Shown: positions 16,327 to 26,024, counted from the stretch's first letter. The stretch: 64,000 nucleotides of DNA from an uncultured Bacteroidales bacterium (GCA_902798615.1 CADBXL010000020.1:1-64000), one strand, 5' to 3'. Made by a program: numbers and translations. The notes: generated by a model from the letters alone, not told the origin.

Positions 16327-18606
16327 TTAACGAATATACTTCTTGCCATTAGTGATATAAAGATCACCACTACGAGGATTTACCTTCTGACCAAGAAGAT
16401 TATACATATTTGTATTCTCCTCTATGGTATTAGCAGTAAACTCATATATTGAAGTGCTGATGCCGTCATCAAGAGAAATTCTCATTTCCTTGCCTTTAGC
16501 ATAATTTGAATCTGTAGTATCAAACCAAGCCCTATAAGGAGTTACATTTACAGAGTTCTCTGCCCACCAGAACTTATTCTGAGCAATGAAATAAACGTGC
16601 TTCAGACCATTCTGCATTGTATATGATCCTTTCATCTTCCAATTGGATACAGTCTCTACCTCATTGATAACTGGATTGATTGATATGTTTGAACCACTAA
16701 GAACAATATTAGAACCACGATTCTTCTTCACTACCATTGGAGTACCGGCAGGAATAACGCCAGACTGATATTCAAGGAACATAAGTTCATCGAAAGTTGC
16801 TCCTGAAAGATAGTAAAGGGTATAGTCTTTGTTATCAGAATCATAGTCCACATCGAAAGGAACCACAACTGTACCCCAATCTGTTGACATATTGCGAGAG
16901 TAGTTAATCTTACCAAAGGTATCTGTAGGATAATCTGCGAGTTCCTTACCATCCTGAAGTTCAAATACGCCACCCATGAATCTGAAACTAACGGTAGTGT
17001 CCATATTCATCTCAATATTTGTGATAGGGAAAGACTCAACCATATCACTTCCTGAGTAGTTTTTGAAACTCTCAACTGAATTAACTTCATCTAAACCTGG
17101 ATAGATGTCTGCCCTCAAACTATTTTTGTAGTCACCCATAGTTATTGAAGGGTTATCTGTATATGTATAGTAGCTCAAAATATTGCCATCAGCAGGCAGA
17201 AGAGTTACATTTGGATGTCCGTATGTATTGTTGGGTGTCATGCTAAAGCCTTGAGGAGAAGAGGTGATATGCATAATAAGCATACCATTACCATACTGTT
17301 TGTTCAGATAGTAATTCCATTCATCATAACCAGAATGCTCTATAGTATAATACTCGTATGGATCAGCAGGATTTGTTATTCTGTATGCCTTCCCGCCCTT
17401 GTTACGTGGAGCAATTGTAATATTCTGTGCCTCGGTTAATTCCTCTGCATCTTCCCAACCCATATACTCACGTTCCCAAGTAGTATATTGACATGGCCAC
17501 ATTCCATTATATAGATTTTCACCACCATCCATGATATCCCAATCTTCAGGACCACAGTTGTTAAAATCTACATTACCATTATTATCCATTGGCTTATAAC
17601 CCAATGTCCAGTATAGATCAGGAAGTCCAAGACCATGACTCATTTCATGACAGAATACACCGATACCTGCACGTATAGGTTCTCCAAGATAACTGCTTGA
17701 AGCAAGCTCATTTGCAACACCTATTACATTGACAATCTTTTTTTCCTTAGTAGTGATTGTCCTGTTGTACCAACATGCTGGCCATACGTCATTTCTATTA
17801 CCACTAAGGTTTGCACCTGTTCCGGCATATAGTACATAAACGAGATCTACATTACCATCATTGTTGCTGTCATACTTTGAGAAGTCGATATCCTTATCAG
17901 CACATTCTACAGCCTCAGTAAGCAAAAGACTGGTATTGCCACTTTTCTTACCATAATAGTCGTGCTCACGTAAAGTTTCATAAGGACCATAAAGATCAAA
18001 TACAGGAGTGAACTTACCATTGCTTGCATCTATGAAATACTGGCGAACGGAACTATACCCCTGGAATCTTGTCTCTGTAGTATAAGAAGTTCTTTTCTCT
18101 CCGTTAAAGTATTCCTCAAAGACCTCATATAGCTTTGCCTTATCACCATTACCAAGAACAAACTCCTTGTCGGTATAATTCATGAGAATAATAGGAATAT
18201 GGATTTCACCCATGTGAGGGCTAAAATTCTTCTTGTCAAGACGTGCAATGGCATTTCTTCTCTTCTTAACTGAGTTATCAGCAAGAGCAAAGAACGTTTT
18301 CTTATCCTGAGCAGCAATAGCAACTTTCTCTGCCTCAGTACGGTCACTTTCATCATGTGCCAAGATACCGGTACTTACAAGATTACCATTCTCAACCTTG
18401 GCAATATAGTATTCTGAGCCTTCACTTACAAGAAGTACTCCATCTACTGTCTGGTACCATGAGAAATCCTCATCGCCCAAGAGTTGTATTGTAACAGCCT
18501 GACCATCTGGCTGAAAGACTAGCATCGCGGTTCCTGCAGATTTTGCAGCCCATATATTAGTTGCAATGAATAATGATGCGATAACAAATGCATATAGTTT
18601 TTTCAT
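16327..18606 (-). CDS. secreted M6 family metalloprotease
   Basis: A 759-aa exported protein with a signal peptide (MKKLYAFVIASLFIATNIWA). The M6 (immune inhibitor A-like) catalytic domain has the zinc motif HEMSHGLGLPD near residue 320. Upstream there is an aspartate-rich segment (FSKYDSNNDGNVDLVYVLYA) that looks calcium-binding. The C-terminus ends with YNLLGQKVNPRSGDLYITNG and KKYIR, the usual cell-surface or T9SS-like tail in Prevotella. It probably acts outside the cell on host or dietary protein. It is transcribed alone from a -7 box at 18672-18679. Confidence 0.93.
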   Translation of the reverse strand: MKKLYAFVIASLFIATNIWAAKSAGTAMLVFQPDGQAVTIQLLGDEDFSWYQTVDGVLLVSEGSEYYIAKVENGNLVSTGILAHDESDRTEAEKVAIAAQDKKTFFALADNSVKKRRNAIARLDKKNFSPHMGEIHIPIILMNYTDKEFVLGNGDKAKLYEVFEEYFNGEKRTSYTTETRFQGYSSVRQYFIDASNGKFTPVFDLYGPYETLREHDYYGKKSGNTSLLLTEAVECADKDIDFSKYDSNNDGNVDLVYVLYAGTGANLSGNRNDVWPACWYNRTITTKEKKIVNVIGVANELASSSYLGEPIRAGIGVFCHEMSHGLGLPDLYWTLGYKPMDNNGNVDFNNCGPEDWDIMDGGENLYNGMWPCQYTTWEREYMGWEDAEELTEAQNITIAPRNKGGKAYRITNPADPYEYYTIEHSGYDEWNYYLNKQYGNGMLIMHITSSPQGFSMTPNNTYGHPNVTLLPADGNILSYYTYTDNPSITMGDYKNSLRADIYPGLDEVNSVESFKNYSGSDMVESFPITNIEMNMDTTVSFRFMGGVFELQDGKELADYPTDTFGKINYSRNMSTDWGTVVVPFDVDYDSDNKDYTLYYLSGATFDELMFLEYQSGVIPAGTPMVVKKNRGSNIVLSGSNISINPVINEVETVSNWKMKGSYTMQNGLKHVYFIAQNKFWWAENSVNVTPYRAWFDTTDSNYAKGKEMRISLDDGISTSIYEFTANTIEENTNMYNLLGQKVNPRSGDLYITNGKKYIR

Positions 18607-18671
18607 AGAATGTAAGGTTTAAGGGAAATATATAGTGTAATTTTTATCTCGCAACCTCTTCTTTTCAGAGG

Positions 18672-18679
18672 CAAATATA
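18672..18679 (-). promoter_or_regulatory. -7 promoter box of the M6 protease gene
   Basis: TATATTTG on the minus strand, about 66 bp upstream of the ATG at 18606, fits the Bacteroidota TAnnTTTG consensus. Confidence 0.6.
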
Positions 18680-18750
18680 AGGTATCAGGTCTATTCTGGA
18701 TATTGTGTATTGTAACAATCCTCTCTATTCGAAGATCTCAGACCTGTGTT

Positions 18751-19215
18751 CTATCGTTCGTTAATCCACTTCAGGATCTGTTCGGCGTGAATCTTTGTCT
18801 TTATTTCTTTTGGCTGAAACACCTTTTCTATTATTCCTTGTTCGCTAACAAGGTAGGTTGTTCTCAGGATTCCTATTGTCCTTCTGCCGCAAGCGACCTT
18901 CTCGCCCCAACATCCCAACTTCTGAAGAAGGGTGGTTTCCGTGTCTGCTATCAGTGGAAAGTCAAGTCCTTGCTTATCTGCAAATTTCTTTTGGATTTCC
19001 ATTTTGTCCTTGCTCACACCGACTATGCTGTATCCCGCGGCTTCCAATTCCTGTTTGTGAGATTGCAACGAACAAGCCTCTGCCGTGCATCCACTAGTAT
19101 TTGCCTTAGGATAACTGTATAGAATCAACTTCTTTCCTGCGAAATCGCCGGCTCTTATCTCTTTCCCGTTTTGGTCTATGCCAAGAACATCGGGGATTCT
19201 ATCTCCTACATCCAT
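18751..19215 (-). CDS. bcp: thioredoxin-dependent peroxiredoxin, Bcp type
   Basis: A 154-aa peroxiredoxin of the Bcp/PrxQ class that reduces hydrogen and organic peroxides with thioredoxin. The peroxidatic Cys43 lies in NTSGCTAEAC and the resolving Cys48 is five residues on, the normal atypical 2-Cys arrangement. GVSKDKMEIQKKFADKQGL and the FPLIADTE motif follow. It is of full length for the family. The minus-strand -7 box (TAACTTTG, about 19259-19266) lies upstream. Confidence 0.95.
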   Translation of the reverse strand: MDVGDRIPDVLGIDQNGKEIRAGDFAGKKLILYSYPKANTSGCTAEACSLQSHKQELEAAGYSIVGVSKDKMEIQKKFADKQGLDFPLIADTETTLLQKLGCWGEKVACGRRTIGILRTTYLVSEQGIIEKVFQPKEIKTKIHAEQILKWINER

Positions 19216-19340
19216 ATTATTCGAGTTTTTAATGGTTATATTGTTCTGGTTTCTGTGACAAAGTTACTTTTTTTTTTCCATTCCACCAATTATTTTTTGC
19301 ATTATTTTACATTTTTTTTTGCTCTAACAGAAAAAATGTG

Positions 19341-19348
19341 TAACTTTG
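19341..19348 (+). promoter_or_regulatory. -7 promoter box of the HD-GYP-like gene
   Basis: TAACTTTG is 28 bp before the TTG start at 19376, which leaves a leader of about 20 nt. This supports the TTG start, because earlier in-frame codons lie inside the promoter. Confidence 0.65.
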
Positions 19349-19375
19349 CAGCATAATATAACAATTATTAGGGAT

Positions 19376-21313
19376 TTGAAAAAGAAAATTTGGTTATACA
19401 TCGCATTTTTGCTGACGACAATCAGCTTCACGGTACAGACATTTGCACAACCAGTCCCCAAGCCTGACTTTGATGCATATTTCCGTACTTTATATGAGAA
19501 TGCCATTCAGTATAACCTTGTGAATGACAGTATTTTCCTACCAACCGACAGGAAATCATGGGTAAAGCTCTTCCTTCGCCGATCTGACCGTCTAAGAATC
19601 ATGTTCAAGGAAAACAATCAAATGATCAGACACATGGAAGACTATGTCAGCCAAGATACATCGCTTATTGATACCGCTATATACTACCCTATCAGCCGAA
19701 CTTTGCACGACATAGTCAGCAAGCAGATATTAGACCCTTTCATTCTTGAACCTTTCATAAATAAGATGCTACCCGACTACGAAAGACGTGGCGGCACAGA
19801 TTTATATTATATATATAATGCTATTGCTGAACTGAACTACCATTATGCCGTTTCATCTGACACGGCAGGACTCAGGATTCACACAAAATACCACAATAAG
19901 ATAATTGCATGGAAATGCGATAATCCGACAATCGACTATTACAAGCTCAAGGCCATATCCTATATAGCATTGCTTAGAAACCAACTTGTGCAGGAAGGCG
20001 TAATCTCAATAGATGAATTCTATGCCAACTACGAACGTGCCATTAGATTTAACGACTCAATACCGGCAGAATACCGTCACGACCCAATCATCCGCACAAA
20101 TATGGCATGGGCAAACATACGAAGGGATAATATAGTACACAATTACTACCTTTATTATCATCCCGTAGGTACCAACGAGAAAGCAGATTCAATTTATCGC
20201 GAATATATCGTCAAATACGAAGGCAGACCTGTAAAGTCTCTCTCAAGGCAGATTTTCACATACCTTATTATAAAAATGGGTATGGAGCCAGAGAATGCGA
20301 ATCACTACACATTACTTGCAGACTCCCTGTTCGACAAGACATACCAATCAAAGATAGATCAGATGATTGCCCAGCGAATGCTATATCCAGGCGATCTGGT
20401 ACAATATCTCTATGACCTTATATATATGGTGGATACCTCTACCCTACCATTTGAAACCAAGCACGACCTTATGTGCAAGTACCTTGAGTGTGCAAAGAAG
20501 GTCATTACTATCATCATCATGAACAATTCACAGATGTCATACTCCGCAGTAAGACCTCTTGAGAAGTTCACAACCTACAAACGCCTAATGAAATACCTCA
20601 CCACAGGCGAACGAATACGCAACCTATACCAACTCTCCGTAACAACATCTGTTACAACATTCGCCCATTCACGTCTCGTAGGTGAGATTGCGCGAGTAAT
20701 ACTTAAAGGCGTTGTCACACATCAACCAGAGCTTCTCATCGGCACATTCGGCATCAAGTCGGAGAAAGAAGCTATAGCTAAGGCGGCAGAACTCGACAAC
20801 TATATTGTCCATGCAGCCAACTACCACGATTTGGGCAAGAATTCCATGATCGGACTTATCAACAACGATTTTGCACGACTCACAGAGCACGGATTCCGAA
20901 TCATACGACAACATCCGGAACTCGGTCTTAAATATCTGGAAATCGACTCTACTCTGGCTAAATATCACGATATAACCCTCGGACATCACAAATGGCACGA
21001 CGGTACAAGAGGCTACCCAAAAAGTTTCGACAACACCAAGAGTCCTGTATATTTCCTCCTTGACATCGTCACCCTAAGCGACTGCCTTGAGGCAGCAACA
21101 GACCGTCTCGGACGAAACTACAGCAAGGCAAAAGTTTACGACTCTCTCATTCAAGAATTTGAAAAGGGAGCCGGTACACGATACAATGCCAACCTTGTGA
21201 AGCTCATCAAAGAGCATCCCGACGTATATTCAAAGATGAAATACATAGTGGAGAAAGCATGGATTAACAACTACTATGACATATACAAGAATTTCTTTGT
21301 TGAAAAGAAATAA
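19376..21313 (+). CDS. exported protein with C-terminal HD-GYP-like phosphohydrolase domain
   Basis: A 645-aa protein. I place the start at a TTG (19376), giving MKKKIWLYIAFLLTTISFTV and a signal peptide ending at FAQ. An upstream TTG overlaps the -7 box. Residues of about 30-400 are helical and look like TPR-type repeats. From about 420 there is an HD domain: HSRLVGEIARVIL, then YHDLGKNSMIG and GHHKWHDGTRGYP, the HD-GYP pattern of cyclic-di-nucleotide phosphodiesterases. An exported HD-GYP domain is odd, since the usual substrate is cytoplasmic. The substrate is therefore open. It could instead be membrane-anchored through the N-terminus. Confidence 0.8.
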   Translation: MKKKIWLYIAFLLTTISFTVQTFAQPVPKPDFDAYFRTLYENAIQYNLVNDSIFLPTDRKSWVKLFLRRSDRLRIMFKENNQMIRHMEDYVSQDTSLIDTAIYYPISRTLHDIVSKQILDPFILEPFINKMLPDYERRGGTDLYYIYNAIAELNYHYAVSSDTAGLRIHTKYHNKIIAWKCDNPTIDYYKLKAISYIALLRNQLVQEGVISIDEFYANYERAIRFNDSIPAEYRHDPIIRTNMAWANIRRDNIVHNYYLYYHPVGTNEKADSIYREYIVKYEGRPVKSLSRQIFTYLIIKMGMEPENANHYTLLADSLFDKTYQSKIDQMIAQRMLYPGDLVQYLYDLIYMVDTSTLPFETKHDLMCKYLECAKKVITIIIMNNSQMSYSAVRPLEKFTTYKRLMKYLTTGERIRNLYQLSVTTSVTTFAHSRLVGEIARVILKGVVTHQPELLIGTFGIKSEKEAIAKAAELDNYIVHAANYHDLGKNSMIGLINNDFARLTEHGFRIIRQHPELGLKYLEIDSTLAKYHDITLGHHKWHDGTRGYPKSFDNTKSPVYFLLDIVTLSDCLEAATDRLGRNYSKAKVYDSLIQEFEKGAGTRYNANLVKLIKEHPDVYSKMKYIVEKAWINNYYDIYKNFFVEKK

Positions 21314-21338
21314 CCCCATTGTATATTTCTGTATTCCC

Positions 21339-21455
21339 ATGCAAGTCCTATCTAATTCCTATGTAAGTCCCATGTAACTCCCATTTTCCTTTGCTCCTTC
21401 CTACGTTATGAAACGGAGGAAGAGCGAAGGCATAGCGAAGGTATAAAGGTATATC
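21339..21455. repeat. 11-bp-period arrays (two arm types)
   Basis: The left arm 21339-21382 has ATGCAAGTCCT, ATCTAATTCCT, ATGTAAGTCCC, ATGTAACTCCC. The right part (21423-21444) has AGCGAAGGCAT, AGCGAAGGTAT. A rough palindrome (CTTCCTACG ... AACGGAGG) joins them. The rest of the spacer up to 21680 is AT-rich with a -7 box TAATTTTG near 21630. Confidence 0.8.
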
Positions 21456-21681
21456 GGAGGAGAATAAAAAAGTTTTGTTTCATTACTATTTGTCATTCAC
21501 AAAATCCACAATATTATTTCAATCAGCATATTTGCGTTTAAATAGCATAAAAATGCATATTTTTCCACTAAAAAATGCAAAAAAGATAAATATTCGCCTA
21601 TTTTTTTGTTTATATAATCTTTTTTATGTAATTTTGCAAAAATTTCTATATTATACATTGTAGCTAAACTAAAAAAAGATT

Positions 21682-21834
21682 ATGACAACCCAGAAACTGT
21701 ATGTAGAACCAACAATGAAGTTCCACAAATAGAGTACATCAAGGCTAATGGAAGGCTCACCCGCTGATCCTTCTAATTCTGATTTACTTCCTGTAAAACC
21801 AAAGCCATATGAAGAGGCTGAAGGAGGAGATTGA
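21682..21834 (+). pseudogene. Prevotella-type mini-protein gene interrupted by an in-frame amber codon
   Basis: The reading frame starts MTTQKLYVEPTMKFHK, then TAG at 21730-21732, and continues in the same frame as STSRLMEGSPADPSNSDLLP and on to ...YEEAEGGD with TGA at 21832. The whole (50 codons with the stop) resembles short Prevotella peptides that begin with KLYVEPTMK and end in an acidic GSP-containing tail. A -7 box sits about 50 bp upstream. It is either a pseudogene with one nonsense change, or two mini-ORFs (the second starting at ATG 21748), or amber read-through. Confidence 0.5.
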
Positions 21835-21968
21835 CAAATATTTCGATTATTATAAAATCTTTTCCATAATGTATTCAAACGCACAGTCGCTAAATGGTGT
21901 TTATTCTTTCATATCATATGCGAACCTTGCGTTTAAATAAAGAAACACACCTAAAACCTAAATAGATA

Positions 21969-22610
21969 ATGGAAATAACAAAAGAAAAGAAGATGTATCT
22001 ACGCATAAGAAACTTGTGCGGAATCCTTGGTATTGTCCTTCCATGGCTTGCCCTACTCTCTGCAGGTATTGCAGATCATCCTAGTAAGGAATGGTGGTGG
22101 AGTATCTCTGCCACATACTATCAATCACCGGCTCTTGTAGGAGTACTCATACCAGCTTGTCTGGTTCTCATTACCTACGTAGGCTATGATAAACTCGACA
22201 ACATCATAACTACACTCAGCGGAATTTTCGGACTCGGAATAGTATTATTCCCTTGCAAGGTACATTGGATAGAGGCAGGCACACACGTAGGGTTCTTCCA
22301 GTTGCCGATACAAACGTCAAACATTCTCCACACGACATGTGCAGCTTTGTTCTTCCTCCTATTGGCATACAATAGTGCTTTTCTCTTCACCAAAACGGGT
22401 GGAGAAATGACAGAACGCAAGAAGATAAGAAACAAGATATACAAATTCTGCGGATGGGGAATGATAATCGTAGAATTGTGCTTTGTTTTCATGGTGATAA
22501 TTCCTACCCCAGGATGGGTAACTATGATAATAGAGATAATACTACTCCATCTATTCGGATTATCATGGCTCGTTAAGGGCGAGGCTATAAAATGGCTTAA
22601 TGACGAATAG
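21969..22610 (+). CDS. six-TM integral membrane protein of unknown function
   Basis: A 213-aa protein with about six hydrophobic helices. A conserved-looking loop WWWSISATYYQSP follows helix 1, with polar residues in LFPCKVHWIEAGTH and SNILHTTCAALFF. The His/Cys/Glu placement suggests a membrane-embedded active or metal site, as in DUF998-like proteins, but I cannot assign it firmly. It is monocistronic and ends in a strong terminator. Confidence 0.7.
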   Translation: MEITKEKKMYLRIRNLCGILGIVLPWLALLSAGIADHPSKEWWWSISATYYQSPALVGVLIPACLVLITYVGYDKLDNIITTLSGIFGLGIVLFPCKVHWIEAGTHVGFFQLPIQTSNILHTTCAALFFLLLAYNSAFLFTKTGGEMTERKKIRNKIYKFCGWGMIIVELCFVFMVIIPTPGWVTMIIEIILLHLFGLSWLVKGEAIKWLNDE

Positions 22611-22614
22611 AAAA

Positions 22615-22652
22615 AACTCTCGATAGCAATATTGCCATCGAGAGTTTTTTTT
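22615..22652. terminator. rho-independent terminator between convergent genes
   Basis: AACTCTCGAT (22615-22624) pairs with ATCGAGAGTT (22637-22646), enclosing a small inner dyad GCAATATTGC, and is followed by T8. The A-run upstream makes it usable on the other strand for the gene ending at 22669. Confidence 0.9.
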
Positions 22653-22668
22653 AGATATATTTTACATT

Positions 22669-23382
22669 TTAATTATTCACGCCCTTTTGCTCGTCCTTCT
22701 TCTCTCGCTTATACTCAACTTTCTTTATATCACCAAACACATTGAATCTATAGCCCAATGATATCTGAAAAACATTATGGGTACAACTAACGCCAGGACC
22801 AGAAATAGCATTACCAAGACCAATGCTATATTTTATACCGAATACACAATGGTCAAACTCATAGTTTATACCAATAGGGAGAGAGACAACTCCACGCTTT
22901 GCACCAAGAGACTTATCGAAGATACCTTCGTAAGTCAAACCATATTCATTTATATATGTTTCAGTCACTTCATTTACCTTAGGTAATTCTGCAACTTCTG
23001 AATGCTGTCCATAAAAAATCTCAGCTTTATTACGCAGTAAGATTGCAGGCTCAACACCCACATATATGCCAAGTCCCCTAACCGGATAGTAAAACGCAGT
23101 CAAAGGTAAAGTCAAATAGTCAGTCTTCAAAGTCCAAGGATCATCCTCAACACCTTGCTGAGAATAGATAGTACCAAGACCGAAAGCGAACTGTCGATTA
23201 ATCTGATACTCAAAATCAACTCCCGCAGCAAAGGCCATACGACTATTTGTCTTTCCAGAATTAGACATAGTTGCAACATTAACACCCATCTTAGGAGTAA
23301 TGGAGAACAGCCCAGGCTGCATCTGAGCAAATCCACTAACACAAGCAAGCATCATGCCTGCCAACATAATAAATTTCTTCAT
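22669..23382 (-). CDS. outer-membrane beta-barrel protein (porin-family fold)
   Basis: A 237-aa exported protein with a signal peptide MKKFIMLAGMMLACVSGFAQ and alternating strands typical of the OmpW/opacity-type 8-strand barrel (SITPKMGVNVATMSNS, FAAGVDFEYQINRQFAFGLG, IYSQQG, LTLPLTAFYYP). The C-terminus QISLGYRFNVFG is followed by an unusual charged tail (VEYKREKKDEQKGVNN) of about 20 residues that would extend from the barrel into the periplasm. It is a paralogue of the divergent neighbour at 23615, with the same strand order and IYSQQG/LYSQQG motif. Confidence 0.85.
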   Translation of the reverse strand: MKKFIMLAGMMLACVSGFAQMQPGLFSITPKMGVNVATMSNSGKTNSRMAFAAGVDFEYQINRQFAFGLGTIYSQQGVEDDPWTLKTDYLTLPLTAFYYPVRGLGIYVGVEPAILLRNKAEIFYGQHSEVAELPKVNEVTETYINEYGLTYEGIFDKSLGAKRGVVSLPIGINYEFDHCVFGIKYSIGLGNAISGPGVSCTHNVFQISLGYRFNVFGDIKKVEYKREKKDEQKGVNN

Positions 23383-23614
23383 TGATTTGTCTTAAAACTT
23401 GTTTCCAAATATACCGCTATCTTTTCGCCGAAGCTATCCCCCCTATATGTCCATATATTTACCATAAAAGAGGTAAAGACTCGAATTTTCGGGTACAAAG
23501 TTAGCAAAAAAATCTCAACTTCACAAACTATTACGTATAAAAGTGTGCAAAACATTTGGCAGAATGAGAAAGAATATGTACTTTTGCATCAAATTTCATA
23601 CAAAACCCATAAAG

Positions 23615-24238
23615 ATGAAAAAGTTTTTAGTTATTGCAGGTATAGTACTTACTAGTATTTCAGGATTCGCCCAGAATGAAGTGGGCACTCTTTCCGTTAC
23701 CCCAAAAATCGGTTTGAACGCAGCCAACATGACAACATTCGAGAAAAGCGACTACCGTATTGGTTTCACAGCTGGTGCAGAACTCGGATATCAGGTCGTA
23801 CCTGATTTCACAGTTTCTATTGCAGCTTTGTATTCACAACAGGGTACCAAGGCTCACACCGAATGGTCAGACGGGACAATAAAGCTTGACTACCTCAACC
23901 TTCCTATTATGGCAAACTATTATTGGGATTACGGCATAACCCTCAAAGTTGGTCTTCAGCCAAGTATCAACCTCAACGCAAAAGGTACGGTAAACATCAA
24001 CGGTCAGAAGAAAGAATGTGACCTTGATGGTGCAACAATCGATGAAGACGGAAACGGAATTCTCGTGCGTCCTGTTATGGTTTCACTCCCAGTAGGCATC
24101 TCTTACGAGACAAAGAAAAATCTTGTTTTCGACCTTCGCTATAACATTGGTCTGACAGATGCTCTGAAGTTCAACAACAAGCGTTCAACTAACTTCGTAT
24201 TCCAGTTCACTATAGGATACAAGCTTCCAATCAAGTAA
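23615..24238 (+). CDS. outer-membrane beta-barrel protein (paralogue of the divergent gene)
   Basis: A 207-aa exported barrel. The ATG at 23615 gives MKKFLVIAGIVLTSISGFAQ, a clean signal peptide. The longer ORF from 23543 would start upstream of the -7 box (TACTTTTG, about 23578-23585). Strands such as SVTPKIGLNAANMTTFEKSD, LYSQQGTK, LDYLNLPIMANYYW and the closing FQFTIGYKL match the minus-strand neighbour. The pair looks like a tandem duplication that was inverted. Function is probably structural or uptake. Confidence 0.85.
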   Translation: MKKFLVIAGIVLTSISGFAQNEVGTLSVTPKIGLNAANMTTFEKSDYRIGFTAGAELGYQVVPDFTVSIAALYSQQGTKAHTEWSDGTIKLDYLNLPIMANYYWDYGITLKVGLQPSINLNAKGTVNINGQKKECDLDGATIDEDGNGILVRPVMVSLPVGISYETKKNLVFDLRYNIGLTDALKFNNKRSTNFVFQFTIGYKLPIK

Positions 24239-24260
24239 TCTCACACATAACGAATAACAA

Positions 24261-24297
24261 AGGGGATAGTTCAGAATCTGAGCTATCCCCTATTTCA
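24261..24297. terminator. terminator between the barrel gene and mscS
   Basis: AGGGGATAG (24261-24269) pairs with CTATCCCCT (24283-24291) around an inner TCAG/CTGA stem. It lies between convergent genes. Confidence 0.8.
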
Positions 24298-24312
24298 TTT
24301 GCAATATTGTTT

Positions 24313-25164
24313 CTACGAACGCATATGAACGTCAATCTGTTGGAATGGAATCTCTATACCTTCCTCCGCAAGCCTATTGTATATTTTCTCTGTGGTATCA
24401 AACTTCACTCCCCAGTAATTGGCAGATTCTGTCCAGACACGCACCTGAAACACGATAGCACTTGCCCCCATAGAAGTCATCGGGATAAATGGCTTCATGG
24501 AATCTTGTGTCATAATTCGGCTATCTTTAGCACAGATATCAAGAAGCACCTTACGAACAGCCTCTGGCTTAGAACCATAAGCCACCTCAACATCAATATC
24601 TACACGACGGTAAGGCTGTTTGGAATAGTTCTTCATACTGCCTGTTGCCAACCCTCCATTAGGGATTATTATAGTCTGGTTATCTACTGTCGTAAGAATG
24701 GTATTGAATATCAGAATTTGCTTCACAACACCACTATATCCCTGAGCTTCAATAAAATCTCCCACGCGGAACGGACGGAATATCAATATCATAACACCAC
24801 CGGCAAAGTTCTGTAACGTACCGCTCAATGCCATACCAATAGCAACACCAGCAGATGCAAACAGAGCTACGAATGAGCTAGTCTCAATACCGAGCACACC
24901 TACGATGGCTATAATAAGAACAAAATGCAGGCAGATGGTCAGCAGACTGTCAAGGAACGAAAACAGGGAAGGTTCAATCTCCTTCTTCTGCATTATCGTA
25001 CGGACAAGTCGCGAAAGTTTAGAAATGATAAACCTACCAACGAAGTAGATAACCAAAGCAGCAAGTATATTCTTGCCTAAAGTCATGCAATACTGCATCA
25101 AAGTGTCCAGAGCCTTATCACTCAAAAGCTCTGAAGCTGTTTTCGACAAATCAAGTTCTTCCAT
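24313..25164 (-). CDS. mscS: small-conductance mechanosensitive channel MscS
   Basis: A 283-aa MscS protein. It has an N-terminal helix, TM1 and TM2, then the pore helix FASAGVAIGMALSGTLQNFA with the Gly/Ala pattern. The beta domain opens RPFRVGDFIEAQGYSGVVK and contains TTVDNQTIIIPNGGLATGSM. It opens on membrane tension to release solutes. The ATG at 25164 (MEELDLSKTASELLSD) is preferred. An earlier in-frame start at 25230 lies upstream of the minus-strand -7 box (TATCTTTG, about 25200). Confidence 0.95.
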   Translation of the reverse strand: MEELDLSKTASELLSDKALDTLMQYCMTLGKNILAALVIYFVGRFIISKLSRLVRTIMQKKEIEPSLFSFLDSLLTICLHFVLIIAIVGVLGIETSSFVALFASAGVAIGMALSGTLQNFAGGVMILIFRPFRVGDFIEAQGYSGVVKQILIFNTILTTVDNQTIIIPNGGLATGSMKNYSKQPYRRVDIDVEVAYGSKPEAVRKVLLDICAKDSRIMTQDSMKPFIPMTSMGASAIVFQVRVWTESANYWGVKFDTTEKIYNRLAEEGIEIPFQQIDVHMRS

Positions 25165-25351
25165 AATTATTCTATGTTTCTTTTTTTTGTTTAACGCTAC
25201 AAAGATAAGAATTTCCTCACAAACAGCCAAGACATTTGCACAAAAAAAATCCGTTTATTTTATTATTTGCTTGCTCGACAACCAGAAGTCCATTCTTACA
25301 ATGCGGCTATCAGTACGCCCACGTCTGAACTTGTATTTGTATTACTGTCTC

Positions 25352-26024
25352 GGTAACAGGTAACGGGTAACAATAAGGAAATTGGTGAAAGTGGACAGCC
25401 TATTTTATAATATCTATATATAATAAGGTATATAAACTCCTTAGAATAATTCAGTAAAATTTTTGGTCATGCACTAAAATCCTTATTGTTACCCGTTACC
25501 TGTTACTGACCATGATTTTGCTTGCCAGTTGAGCAAAGTTTAATTATAGCGCATAGCCATCTAAGCCAAAGATAATGAAGCTGTTATATATGAGTTAGAG
25601 GACGGAATATAGGTAGCTGATAGTTTCAATAACATAACAATAAGCATTTATTCCAGGCTGATTCACCTTATTCAGTATGCTTGAAAAAAGCGGGAAAAAG
25701 TTCTGGTAACAATAATTTCGTTATTTTCAGTAGCAATCACAATATGCCCATTATCCTTCAAAAAGAACGTAAAAACATTCCAAAAACCATCCCAAAAATT
25801 AATACAGGCTTCCATGAGATTCTTCGAGAACTTTCAACTCCCTCCGATGTAGTTCCGTTGTAAATCCGTTGTAAATCCCATGTAAGTCCCATCTGCCTCC
25901 GTTTCCTACGAACGGTTTAGAAGCGGACCTGAAACGGAGGTATAGCGAAGGCTCAACGAAGGCATAGCGAAGGCATTTCTAACCCCGCAGTAACAAGTAA
26001 CAGGTAACAATAAGGATTTTAGTG
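25352..26024. repeat. repeat-rich gene-free region (7-bp and 11-bp arrays)
   Basis: This part of the 1.2-kb spacer between mscS and the LytTR gene holds no convincing gene. It contains GGTAACA-type heptamers at 25352-25379, their inverse at 25479-25508, and a third copy at 25990-26017. The segment 25473-25507 and the segment 25990-26024 are reverse complements over about 35 bp with three mismatches. Between these lie 11-bp units at 25848-25891 (TGTAAATCCGT type) and 25941-25973 (CATAGCGAAGG type). Confidence 0.8.

Noticed and set aside
21475-21663. 62-aa ORF upstream of the mini-protein
   Set aside because: It is AT-rich, Phe/Leu/Tyr-heavy, and overlaps the probable -7 box of the mini-protein gene.
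25681-25863. 60-aa ORF in the gene-free region
   Set aside because: It has no family features, overlaps an 11-bp array, has no promoter box placed for it, and its composition looks like a chance frame.
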